From positions 1 to 59,107 of the forward strand of contig NZ_BAABJQ010000043.1 in the NCBI RefSeq assembly GCF_039543385.1: DNA of 59,107 nucleotides. The letters are read 5' to 3'. The notes below the pieces were generated by a model. That model was not told the origin of the DNA and searched no databases. It saw only the letters and a program-made list of their open reading frames with translations. Positions 52,333 to 59,107 of this stretch are shown here, one piece after another (the stretch's first letter is position 1; each line of letters opens with the position of its first letter). The position numbers and the translations under genes are program-made. The stretch comes from Rugosimonospora acidiphila. GTDB lineage: Bacteria > Actinomycetota > Actinomycetes > Mycobacteriales > Micromonosporaceae.

Positions 52333-55300
52333 TCAGCCGCCCGCGCCCTGCGGCGCCTGCGCCCACGGCGTGGCCACCGTCCAGCTCGAGTCGTCGGCCC
52401 AGGACGTCGTGGTGTCCCAGGTGTTGGTGCCGCCGTTGCTGGCGAGATAGACGGTGTTGTTGAAGGATCGGATGTACCTCGTCGCGAAGTTCACCGACTG
52501 GAACGACATCCCCTGCCCGCTGTTGCCGGTGCCCGGGCAGAACGTCGCGTCCTGCGAGAACAACGAACTTCCATCGTTGGGTTGCAGGTGGAACTGGAAA
52601 TTCTGGTGGCGCAGATAGCTGCCCGGCTTGTTGACCGACTCGAAGGAGACGCAGGTCTGGTTGGCCAGGCCGGCCGCCTCCACCCACGTCGCGTCCTGCC
52701 TGTCGGTGGCGGAACTGGCCGAACTCACCGGTACGGTGACCACGAGGTCGTCGGAGTCGTCGTGCTTGACGTAGTTGGACGTGCTACCCGGCGTCGTCAT
52801 TCCCAACGACACCAGCGGTCCGGGGTCGAGGGTGAAGCCCTTGTTCGTCACCCCGGGCGTGGGGCTGTTGGACGTGGTGAAGTCCGTGCAGTTGCTGTCG
52901 GTGTCGGTGCCGTCCGGGTAGCGCGCGGCGCTGCGCCCGGTGCCGGGCGCCGCGACCCGGCAGCCGCTCTGGCCCGATCCCGACGTGCCCTGGTAGCCCT
53001 CCGCGGTCCACGGGTCGACGAGGCCACCGTAGTTGAGGCTGTCGGCCACGAGACCGTTGTCGTCACTGAGTACCAGGTTGCCGGCGCTGGACGACAGCGC
53101 GGGTCCGCCGAACCACTGGTCCGGCGCGGCCTGTCCCTGGAAGCCGGCCGTCGTGACGGACGCGTCGCGTACCGGCGTGTTGATCGCGTGAGTCCGGCTC
53201 AGGGGCTGGTCGAGGGTGATGCCGGTGCCGAGGGCCGCAACCGGCTCGTTGCTGGAGTGGGCGAAGGCCGTCGCCGGCGCGAAGGTGACCCCGGTTCCTC
53301 GGTCGCTGAACGGAAGGTTCGACGAGTGGTCGAACTTCAGTGGCGCGGTCAGGCCGAGACCGGTACCGGTCGCGCCGGAGGTGCCCACCGTGGCGACGGT
53401 GACGTTCTCGATCCTTGAGCCGATGTCCAGCCTGATCGTGTCGCCGACCGAGACGTTGGTCGTGGACGTGACCTTGAGATTGGTCGCTCCGGCGGGGGCG
53501 ACCGCCGACAGCCGTGCCTGGGTGCCCGGCCTTCCGACCCCCGTCACGGTGGCCACCTCGAGGTTGTCGCCGTAGCCGATGGCCAGCCTCTGGCCGACCG
53601 CGAATCCGGAGGTGCTCGCCACCGGAAGATTGGTCGACCCGGCCGGGATCGTGACGACCGGACCGTCGGGCAGGGGCTGCCAGAGCGTCGTGTTCGCGGT
53701 GGCCGCCGTGCCGACGCTCGCGATGGTGCGCGTCTCCACGCCGGCGCCGGTGTCGATGCTGATGGAGTGGCCGGCCGCCAGGCCGCTGGTGGTCCTGACG
53801 TTGATGGTGGAGTCCCCCGACCTGGCCGGGGCCGCCAGCCCGGAGGTGGACAGGCCCAACAGGTAGTGCCCACCGGCCGGCAGGGTGGTCTGGGCCGGAA
53901 CCGTCACCGTCGAGGAGACCGGCTGCTGGGTCGGGTGCTCGGTCAGCGTCCAGTTGGAGATGTCGGCGGCGGTCGGGCCGGCGTTGTACAGCTCGATGAA
54001 CTGGTCGGTCGAGTCGGTGCCGGTACCGGTACGGAACTCGTTGAGTTTGACCGGGGCGGTGTCGCGTACCCGCTCGGTGGTTGTCACCGCGTGCCGCTGG
54101 CCGGTTCCCTGAATCACCCAGGTGGCGTTGCCGACCAGGTCACCGTTGAAGTCGGTGGGCCCCGAGGTGACCCTGAAGTTCGCGCTCACGCTCTGACCGG
54201 GTGGCACGGACAGGAAGACGCTCTGCCCGGCGGCCTTGGCGCTCCATCCCGGCGGGACGGACAGGCCGAGCTGCACGGCCAGAATGGTCGAGCCGGTGGT
54301 GTTCGTGAACGTCAGGGTGGAGTCCTGCGACGAGCCCGGTGCGAAGGTCTGCGACCCGGGCGGGGTGTCCGTCGCGGACGCCGGTGCCAGGCTCAGCTGC
54401 CGCACGTCATACTTCGCCGCCACGACGTTGGCCTGCACCGCGCTGTCGGTGGCGTCCGACGGGTACCCGGCCGTCATCACGCCCTCGTAGAAGGTGCCCT
54501 GCGAACCGTTGCTGTTGTCGCCGCCGTTGCCCAGCACTATCGCGCCCTGCTTGCGCATCGGGTCGTAGCTGGCGTCCACCCGCGGTCCGTCGAACATCGT
54601 CGTCAGCCCGCCCCGCTGCGCGTCGCCACCCAGCGACGCCCAGTGGTGCGGTTCGCCCTTGGCCACGGCGGTGACGAACCGGGAGGTGATGTTCGGCAAG
54701 CCGGCGCAGAGCTTGGACGTGCTGCCCGGGTTGACGCAACCGACCAGGTTGTTCTCCTGGTCGGTCATGACCCAGGGGCCGGGCGCGTTGCCGTGGTACC
54801 AGGACGTGGCATTGCCGAAGTAGGACGTTTCCATGGTGCCGTTGCCATCGTCGCGGCTGTCCGTCTCGGCGTTGCCGTAGTCGAAGCAGCAGCCGTTGTT
54901 GAAGTGCTGTCCGTTGAGCACCCAGTACATGCCTTCCGGCTGGTCATCGACCGCGATGCCCCTGGTGTCGTCGTCGCGCAGCCCCATGCCCGGCTCGATG
55001 AAGACGCCGTACGCCTTGTGGCCGCTCACCGTGATCGGTGCCAGGTCCGCGATCGGCAGGTTGTCGAACCCGCCCATGGCCGGCCCGCTGAAGCCGCCGT
55101 GGGGCGCCTGGGTCAGGTCGTTGTGCATGGGTGACTGGTCGTAGACGATGCTGATCCAGCAGCTGGTGTCGGCGCAGAATTCGTCCTGGGCGGCCGCGTC
55201 GGCGTAGCCACCCGGGTCCGGGACCGGTTGCGCGGTCGGGGCGACGACCCCGATATCGCGCACCTGGTTGTCGGACGCGCGCCGGACCTGGTAAAGCGGC

Positions 55301-55524
55301 CCGTCGTAGGCGGCGTACAGGGCTCGGGTGGTGCTGTGCGCGGCCACGCAGGGCGTGCCGGCCGCGGCGTAGATGTCGCACGGGCCCGGTGGCCTGGCGG
55401 GGGCCGCCTGCTTCGCGACGGCCGGGGATGCCACCGTGAACGAGATGCCGATCACCGCAAGCGCGATCGCGGCGAACGCGGCAATGGGCCCGCGGTGTCT
55501 TCGCGTGATGCCGGGTCTGAACAT
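52333..55524 (-). CDS. Secreted alpha-L-arabinofuranosidase B (GH54) with NEW3-like, lamin-tail and AbfB modules
   Basis: A 1063-residue secreted enzyme. Signal peptide about residues 1-38. GH54 catalytic domain about 45-385: GPCDIYAAAGTPCVAAHSTT, then NNGCCFDYGNAETDSRDDGN and GNGGDNSNGSQGTFYEGVMT, which carry the expected catalytic Glu and Asp. A NEW3-like beta domain follows (about 395-495; LGLSVPPGWSAKAAGQS), then a lamin-tail domain (VKLNEFRTGTGTDSTDQFIE) that resumes only after three beta modules (NLVLSDDNGLVADSLNYGG near 830). An AbfB/CBM42 arabinose-binding domain ends it (CVSFESVNKPGSYLRHQNFQ). It removes arabinose side chains from arabinan or arabinoxylan. The start at 55524 follows AGGAG at 11 bases. 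Confidence 0.87.
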   Translation of the reverse strand: MFRPGITRRHRGPIAAFAAIALAVIGISFTVASPAVAKQAAPARPPGPCDIYAAAGTPCVAAHSTTRALYAAYDGPLYQVRRASDNQVRDIGVVAPTAQPVPDPGGYADAAAQDEFCADTSCWISIVYDQSPMHNDLTQAPHGGFSGPAMGGFDNLPIADLAPITVSGHKAYGVFIEPGMGLRDDDTRGIAVDDQPEGMYWVLNGQHFNNGCCFDYGNAETDSRDDGNGTMETSYFGNATSWYHGNAPGPWVMTDQENNLVGCVNPGSTSKLCAGLPNITSRFVTAVAKGEPHHWASLGGDAQRGGLTTMFDGPRVDASYDPMRKQGAIVLGNGGDNSNGSQGTFYEGVMTAGYPSDATDSAVQANVVAAKYDVRQLSLAPASATDTPPGSQTFAPGSSQDSTLTFTNTTGSTILAVQLGLSVPPGWSAKAAGQSVFLSVPPGQSVSANFRVTSGPTDFNGDLVGNATWVIQGTGQRHAVTTTERVRDTAPVKLNEFRTGTGTDSTDQFIELYNAGPTAADISNWTLTEHPTQQPVSSTVTVPAQTTLPAGGHYLLGLSTSGLAAPARSGDSTINVRTTSGLAAGHSISIDTGAGVETRTIASVGTAATANTTLWQPLPDGPVVTIPAGSTNLPVASTSGFAVGQRLAIGYGDNLEVATVTGVGRPGTQARLSAVAPAGATNLKVTSTTNVSVGDTIRLDIGSRIENVTVATVGTSGATGTGLGLTAPLKFDHSSNLPFSDRGTGVTFAPATAFAHSSNEPVAALGTGITLDQPLSRTHAINTPVRDASVTTAGFQGQAAPDQWFGGPALSSSAGNLVLSDDNGLVADSLNYGGLVDPWTAEGYQGTSGSGQSGCRVAAPGTGRSAARYPDGTDTDSNCTDFTTSNSPTPGVTNKGFTLDPGPLVSLGMTTPGSTSNYVKHDDSDDLVVTVPVSSASSATDRQDATWVEAAGLANQTCVSFESVNKPGSYLRHQNFQFHLQPNDGSSLFSQDATFCPGTGNSGQGMSFQSVNFATRYIRSFNNTVYLASNGGTNTWDTTTSWADDSSWTVATPWAQAPQGAGG

Positions 55525-55878
55525 GTTCAGATCAACTCCTACGTCGTTCGGCTTGACGGAGGCGAACTTGACCGGCCCCGAGCCGACCGCTGCTTCGATC
55601 CGCGCGGCCCCTTCCGGCGCCCGCACGGCCAGGAGCGGCTCGCGGTGTTGTGAGCGCTAACATCGATCAAGTTGAAATCCACGGTATGCACTTCGCCGAG
55701 TCGCGTCAAGGTTTCCCGCGCGATCCCGCGCCCTGCGCCACGAGAGGACCGTCATCGACGACCGGCTATTGAAGTGACCTCGGTGAGGTCGGCCGGCGGT
55801 GACACTTCGTGATCTGGTGGAGTCGGCTGTCGTCCGGACCGGGAAGACACTGCTGGTGACATCCGGCATGCTGAAGGC
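55525..55878. other. Divergent intergenic region between GH54 and VOC genes
   Basis: About 354 bases. It holds the operator-like palindrome at 55649-55662 in the GH54 leader or promoter. CATGCT six bases before the ATG at 55879 is a weak -10 candidate for the VOC gene. Nothing else is recognised. Confidence 0.5.
55649..55662. promoter_or_regulatory. LacI-type operator candidate upstream of GH54
   Basis: TGTGAGCGCTAACA, palindromic except for one mismatched pair, centred on GCGC as in many LacI-family operators of actinobacterial glycosidase genes. It lies about 125 bases upstream of the GH54 start. Confidence 0.5.
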
Positions 55879-56331
55879 ATGACCGAGGAGCCGAAGGGTC
55901 GTTCCGCCTCGTCCGGCGGTACGACGTCCGCTACACCGCCAGTGATCTCTCTAATGCTGATCGTTCCAGACGCGGACGCCGCGGTTGCCTGGTACAAGAC
56001 CGCGCTGGGCGCGACAGAGCTGTGGAACCTCGGTGGTGTGGCCGGTCTGGAGATCAGTGGCGCCCCCTTCTTCCTCCACGAGGTCAATCCCGAAAACCCC
56101 ACGGAAACCAGTCCCGGCCGGGCCGGGGTCACGAGCACCCGCATCGAGGTGTTCGCCGACGACCCCGACGACGTCATCGAGCGCGCCGTCGCCGCCGGCG
56201 CAGCCTCCGGAGCGGAGATCGAGGACCATCGCATGCCCTGGGGAACGCACCGGCAAGGTGGATTCACCGACCCGTTCGGTCACCACTGGTCGGTGGGCGA
56301 CAAGTCACCGCTGCGCCCGTTCCCGAGCTGA
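55879..56331 (+). CDS. VOC family protein (glyoxalase/bleomycin resistance fold)
   Basis: A 150-residue protein. After a Ser/Thr-rich N-terminus (1-20) it has two beta-alpha-beta-beta-beta modules: VISLMLIVPDADAAVAWYKT with ALGATELWNLGG, and RIEVFADDPDDVIERAVAAG followed by GGFTDPFGHHWSVGDKSPL. The DPFGHxW ending is typical of the PhnB/glyoxalase-like branch. Which metal-dependent reaction it performs, or whether it binds a drug, cannot be decided. It is followed 148 bases later by the dienelactone-hydrolase-like gene. Confidence 0.87.
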   Translation: MTEEPKGRSASSGGTTSATPPVISLMLIVPDADAAVAWYKTALGATELWNLGGVAGLEISGAPFFLHEVNPENPTETSPGRAGVTSTRIEVFADDPDDVIERAVAAGAASGAEIEDHRMPWGTHRQGGFTDPFGHHWSVGDKSPLRPFPS

Positions 56332-56465
56332 CCGGGCCGGCCCTCACCCGCGACCCTCGGACGCCTCGCGCCGCCGCGCGTTCGAGTTCCGCCGGTGCCG
56401 CCCGGCAACTCGGGCCGCTATTCTGCCAGCGGCAGAACGATTGCCCGGTCGGGCTCGACGATCGC

Positions 56466-56471
56466 TACAGT
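56466..56471 (+). promoter_or_regulatory. -10 box of a near-leaderless dienelactone-hydrolase-like transcript
   Basis: TACAGT, eight bases, then ATG at 56480. Confidence 0.45.
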
Positions 56472-56479
56472 CCGGGTTC

Positions 56480-57205
56480 ATGGCGACAATCACGACGCGC
56501 ACGGTCGAGTACCCAGCCGATGGCCTGACGATGATCGGCCACCTCGCACTACCCGCCGGGGTCGACCGCCGGCCCGCGGTCCTGATCGGGCCGGAGGGGC
56601 CGGGACTGAACGACTTCCAGCGCGGCCGGGCGGACGCCCTCGCCGAACTGGGGTACGTGGCGCTGGCCTTCGATCTCCACGGCGGGCGCTGGTTCACCGA
56701 TCCCGAGGAGATGCTGGCGCGTTGCATGCCGCTGCTTGCCGATCCCGACCGGCTGCGGGACATCGGCCACGCCGCGCTCGACGTGCTGCTCGCCGAACCG
56801 CGGACCGATCCCGACCGGATCGCCGCCGTCGGCTACGGCACCGGGGGCGCCGTCGTGCTGGAGCTCGGACGTGATGGGGTCGAGCTGCGGGCGATCGCCA
56901 CGGTCAACGCGATGACCACGGGCCGGCCGGGCGAGGCCGCGCGCATTCGGTGCCCGGTGTGGGCCGGGGTCGGGTCGGAAGACCCGATCATGCCGCCCGC
57001 GCAGCGGGACGCGTTCGCCGCCGAGATGCAGGCCGCGGGCGTCGACTGGCGCCTCGTGGTCTACGGCGGCGCCGTGCACGCCTTCCACCACCCGACGGTC
57101 GACCAGACCGTGCTCCCCGGCGTCGGCTACCACCCACGGCACGCGCAGCGCGCCTGGCGCGACGTCGTGAACCTGCTCGCCGAGTGCCTCCCCGTAGCTC
57201 CGTGA
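56480..57205 (+). CDS. Dienelactone hydrolase family protein lacking the usual nucleophile
   Basis: A 241-residue alpha/beta hydrolase. The fold is that of dienelactone hydrolase: VEYPADGLTMIGHLALPA, RPAVLIGPEGPGLNDFQRGR, ALAFDLHGGRWF. The nucleophile elbow reads VGYGTGGAVV; at position 120, where family members carry Cys or Ser (GYCFGG-like), there is Gly. Asp168 (GSEDPIMPP) and His200 (YGGAVHAFHHP) are kept. Either another residue serves, or the protein is a non-catalytic or altered-activity member. No signal peptide. It converges with the GNAT gene with a two-base gap. Confidence 0.8.
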   Translation: MATITTRTVEYPADGLTMIGHLALPAGVDRRPAVLIGPEGPGLNDFQRGRADALAELGYVALAFDLHGGRWFTDPEEMLARCMPLLADPDRLRDIGHAALDVLLAEPRTDPDRIAAVGYGTGGAVVLELGRDGVELRAIATVNAMTTGRPGEAARIRCPVWAGVGSEDPIMPPAQRDAFAAEMQAAGVDWRLVVYGGAVHAFHHPTVDQTVLPGVGYHPRHAQRAWRDVVNLLAECLPVAP

Positions 57206-57207
57206 GC

Positions 57208-57807
57208 TCAGGTCGCGGCGGTTTCGATGCGCTCGCCCCGTAGGCCCACGCAGTCCAGGGCCCAGAAGGTGTCGGAATACACGAAGGTGCCCGTCATCCA
57301 CTCTTCGTACGAGGACAGTGTGGCGACCTGAAACGCGCCGGGCGGGTAGCGCAGCGTCGGCGGACGAAAACCCAGCTTCGTGGCGTCGGCGAAACCACGC
57401 TTACCGTAGTAGTGGGGTGAGCCTTCGAGGAACACCAGAGGAATGCCCCAACTGTCGGCCTCCGCGAGAGCGTGTGCCACGAGTCGGGTACCAATCCCCT
57501 GGCGCTGGAACTCCGGCAGCACCCCCAAGGGCGAGAGCGACAACACGTCCACGAGCCGGGGCAGGGCGTCCAACCGGCAGGCACTGAGCATCACGTGGCC
57601 GACCACCCGCTCACCAACGGTGGCGACCAGCGACATCGGCGCGAGCGATGTCTGGGCGGCGCGCAGCGCGTCGACCAGCGTGGGAACCCGCTCGCCGTCG
57701 CCGAATGCCTGCGTGTGGACTTCCCGCACGACCTCACGATCCGTGGCCCGTTCCGGCCGGACCGCCACCTCAACGCATCCGCCGTGAAGCTCCTCGATTG
57801 AAGTCAC
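57208..57807 (-). CDS. GNAT family N-acetyltransferase
   Basis: A 199-residue protein. The acetyl-CoA site is LSPLGVLPEFQRQGIGTRLV (the Q-x-x-G-x-G motif), preceded by VVGHVMLSACRL and followed by PLVFLEGSPHYYGKRGFAD, typical of YhbS-like GNATs. It acetylates an unknown small molecule or protein. GTG at 57807 lies six bases after TAACCT, which supports the start and a leaderless transcript. Confidence 0.87.
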   Translation of the reverse strand: MTSIEELHGGCVEVAVRPERATDREVVREVHTQAFGDGERVPTLVDALRAAQTSLAPMSLVATVGERVVGHVMLSACRLDALPRLVDVLSLSPLGVLPEFQRQGIGTRLVAHALAEADSWGIPLVFLEGSPHYYGKRGFADATKLGFRPPTLRYPPGAFQVATLSSYEEWMTGTFVYSDTFWALDCVGLRGERIETAAT

Positions 57808-57813
57808 GGCGCC

Positions 57814-57819
57814 AGGTTA
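57814..57819 (-). promoter_or_regulatory. -10 box of a leaderless GNAT transcript
   Basis: TAACCT, six bases, then GTG at 57807. Confidence 0.5.
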
Positions 57820-57989
57820 GCCCCGCGAGGATCGGCACGCGACGCGATTAACGCAGGTCCGGCCCGGATGCACGCCGGCAACGCTGTCGCCCGCCGGTGC
57901 CGGGCCGCATCGCGCCTCGGCCGTACGGTCGCCATGAGATCAACTGTTTTCCGGTAGCGCCCGCCCCCGGGAGTGGCCAGACTGTACCG

Positions 57990-58517
57990 GTGTCCGGCAC
58001 CGGCGCGCTCATCGTCCCGTTTCTCGGAGTAGACCGTGCGGTCGGCGCCTTTCGCCGCAACCACGATCCGGCGGCGGCGCTCGGCGTCCCCGCGCACATC
58101 ACCATCCACTACCCGTGGTTGCGGCTGCCCTCGGTCGATCAGGAGGACATCCGGCAGGTCCGGGAGCTCGCCGCGGCCACGCCGCCGCACCCGGTCGCGT
58201 TCCGTGAGCTGCGCTGGTTCGGCACCGAGGTGCTGTGGCTGGCGCCCGACCCGGCCGAGTCGCTGGTCGACCTCTCGGAGTCCAGCGCCCGACGCTGGCC
58301 CGGTCACCTCCGGTACGGTGGCCAGATGACCGCCCCCGTGCCGCACCTCATGGTCGCCCAGGTGCGCGACGGCGGCGACCGGGCGGAGGTCGCGCGGGTC
58401 GAGGCGGAACTGGGCGAGCGGCTGCCGCTGCGGGACGAGGCATCCGAGGTCTGGTGGATGGTCCAGGGCGAGGACGGCCGGTGGGCGCGGCGCGCGGCGT
58501 TCGGGTTCGGCCGGTGA
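57990..58517 (+). CDS. 2'-5' RNA ligase/2H phosphoesterase family protein
   Basis: A 175-residue protein starting VSGTGALIVPFLGVDRAVGA. The first 2H motif is PAHITIHYPWL; the second, at VPHLMVAQV, keeps the His but has Met in place of the Thr/Ser. The total length and two-lobed layout fit the 2H phosphoesterase superfamily, which acts on 2',3'-cyclic or 2'-5' RNA termini or cyclic nucleotides. The altered second motif may weaken or change catalysis. The GTG lies six bases after CAGACT, a weak leaderless -10. Confidence 0.75.
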   Translation: MSGTGALIVPFLGVDRAVGAFRRNHDPAAALGVPAHITIHYPWLRLPSVDQEDIRQVRELAAATPPHPVAFRELRWFGTEVLWLAPDPAESLVDLSESSARRWPGHLRYGGQMTAPVPHLMVAQVRDGGDRAEVARVEAELGERLPLRDEASEVWWMVQGEDGRWARRAAFGFGR

Positions 58518-58571
58518 CGCCGGCGCGGACGCCGAGACCCCGCCGCCGCTGACCTGGAAGGGATCCGTGCC

Positions 58572-58721
58572 ATGTCGGCCAGCCTGCTCGCGGAGACCCT
58601 GGCGAGGTTCGGGGCGGTGACGCGGGAGCCTCATCCACGGTTCGAGTCCCGCTCGGGCGCGGGCGTCCTTCCCGTGCGCGGAGTCGCTCGTCCGGGCGTA
58701 CTACGCCGGCTGACGTCGTAG
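58572..58721 (+). CDS. Possible 49-residue small ORF
   Basis: ATG at 58572 preceded by GGAAGGGATCC, reading MSASLLAETLARFGAVTREP and ending in an Arg-rich tail before TAG at 58719. A strong terminator hairpin starts eight bases after the stop, as expected for a real 3' end, although the hairpin could also serve the upstream 2H gene. No family is recognised; the basic C-terminal half looks of low coding quality. Confidence 0.3.
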   Translation: MSASLLAETLARFGAVTREPHPRFESRSGAGVLPVRGVARPGVLRRLTS

Positions 58722-58728
58722 GCGCGGA

Positions 58729-58759
58729 CGCGGCCCGACCCCCATGGGGTCGGGCCGCG
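58729..58759. terminator. Bidirectional terminator near the right edge
   Basis: A perfect 14-bp stem, CGCGGCCCGACCCC/GGGGTCGGGCCGCG, with loop CAT, between plus-strand genes on the left and the minus-strand LamG gene on the right. Confidence 0.85.
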
Positions 58760-58796
58760 CTCGGCTGACCGCGATCCGCCGTCCTCCGGGGACGGA

Positions 58797-59107
58797 TCAC
58801 GCCTTGGCCGGCGGCTCGATCCGGTCGAACGGCAGCCGCACCACCAACCCCTTGCCCAGCACGGCGTTGGTCGTCTGTACCTGGGTCAGCTCCGACGTGC
58901 TCAGCGCGCGGTTGTAGACGCGCACCTCATCCAGCGAACCATCGAAGTGGAACGCGCCATCCAACCGCTGGCCCACCTGGATCTGGAACGACACGGTCCG
59001 GCTGACCGACCCGGCCTCGGCGGGACCGGCCGCGACCTGGGCGCCGTCCACCCACATCAGCAACTGGTCACCCGAACGCTCCAACGCCACGAAATGCCAG
59101 GCATTGT
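58797..59107 (-). CDS. LamG/concanavalin-like domain protein, C-terminal end only
   Basis: About 103 residues are visible; the frame is open at the right edge and the N-terminus lies outside the window. The sequence NAWHFVALERSGDQLLMWVD, then SFQIQVGQRLDGAFHFDGS and LDEVRVYNRALSTSELTQVQ is the end of a LamG-type (laminin G-like) sugar-binding jelly-roll, common at the end of secreted actinobacterial glycosidases. A short tail (VVRLPFDRIEPPAKA) closes it. The catalytic part, if any, is not in view. The terminator at 58729-58759 follows the stop by 38 bases. Confidence 0.8.
   Translation of the reverse strand, partial: NAWHFVALERSGDQLLMWVDGAQVAAGPAEAGSVSRTVSFQIQVGQRLDGAFHFDGSLDEVRVYNRALSTSELTQVQTTNAVLGKGLVVRLPFDRIEPPAKA

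Noticed and set aside
58618..58665. tRNA-like T-arm sequence GGTTCGAGTCCCGC
   Set aside because: The consensus string is present but the T-stem does not pair correctly and no acceptor, D or anticodon arms fit around it.

Overview
The window is chromosomal DNA of a high-GC actinomycete. The evidence is very GC-rich codons, many GTG starts, Tat and lipoprotein signals on secreted proteins, ECF sigma factors with C-terminal extensions (ECF42 and ECF41 types), WXG100-like proteins, and many genes whose start codon lies 6-8 bases after a TANNNT -10 box (leaderless transcripts). Gene content fits a soil saprophyte, plausibly Micromonosporaceae, but no rRNA or lineage marker is present, so the family is an inference.

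Layout: (1) 1-1.7 kb, minus strand: the N-terminus of a WXG100-type (type VII secretion related) protein running off the left edge in an 8-residue tandem repeat, plus a small WXG-like partner. (2) 1.8-4.9 kb: PPOX-fold protein, a DGPF/YCII protein with an overlapping ECF42 sigma factor behind a promoter that matches the reported ECF42 motif, and a SRPBCC protein. (3) 5.0-20.2 kb: a carbohydrate locus. A seven-gene minus-strand operon (two FAD oxidoreductases, a GH38-like glycosidase, an LplABC-type importer without ATPase, a secreted beta-helix protein) diverges from a third paralogous FAD oxidoreductase and a LacI regulator, over an AT-rich, symmetry-rich promoter. (4) 20.3-25.3 kb: membrane protein, carboxylesterase, AraC regulator, and a TetR/quinone-oxidoreductase divergent pair. 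(5) 25.4-30.5 kb: a coupled operon of an ABC-2 exporter with a large extracytoplasmic tail and a secreted YncE-propeller/phosphoesterase. (6) 30.9-37.5 kb: a glycogen-debranching-like enzyme diverging from LacI plus a MalEFG-type importer, over a perfect inverted repeat. (7) 37.5-38.3 kb: two facing gene remnants. (8) 38.3-44.6 kb: secreted hydrolases (X-Pro dipeptidyl-peptidase, S53 sedolisin, G1 glutamic peptidase) and an ECF41 sigma factor. (9) 44.9-52.2 kb: RecQ, GH3 lipoprotein, CYTH-CHAD, FkbM and class I methyltransferases, small proteins. (10) 52.3-59.1 kb: a multidomain GH54 arabinofuranosidase, VOC protein, dienelactone-hydrolase-like protein, GNAT, 2H phosphoesterase-like protein, and the C-terminus of a LamG protein at the right edge.

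The strongest candidate for a poorly described system is the 5-20 kb locus: three diverged PF12831-type flavoproteins co-regulated with a noncanonical GH38-like enzyme and an oligosaccharide importer suggest an oxidative route of glycan processing. Other notable patterns are three intergenic minisatellites sharing a 17-bp period, many leaderless promoters, a lamin-tail domain apparently split by inserted beta modules in the GH54 enzyme, and an apparent loss of the nucleophile in the dienelactone hydrolase homologue.
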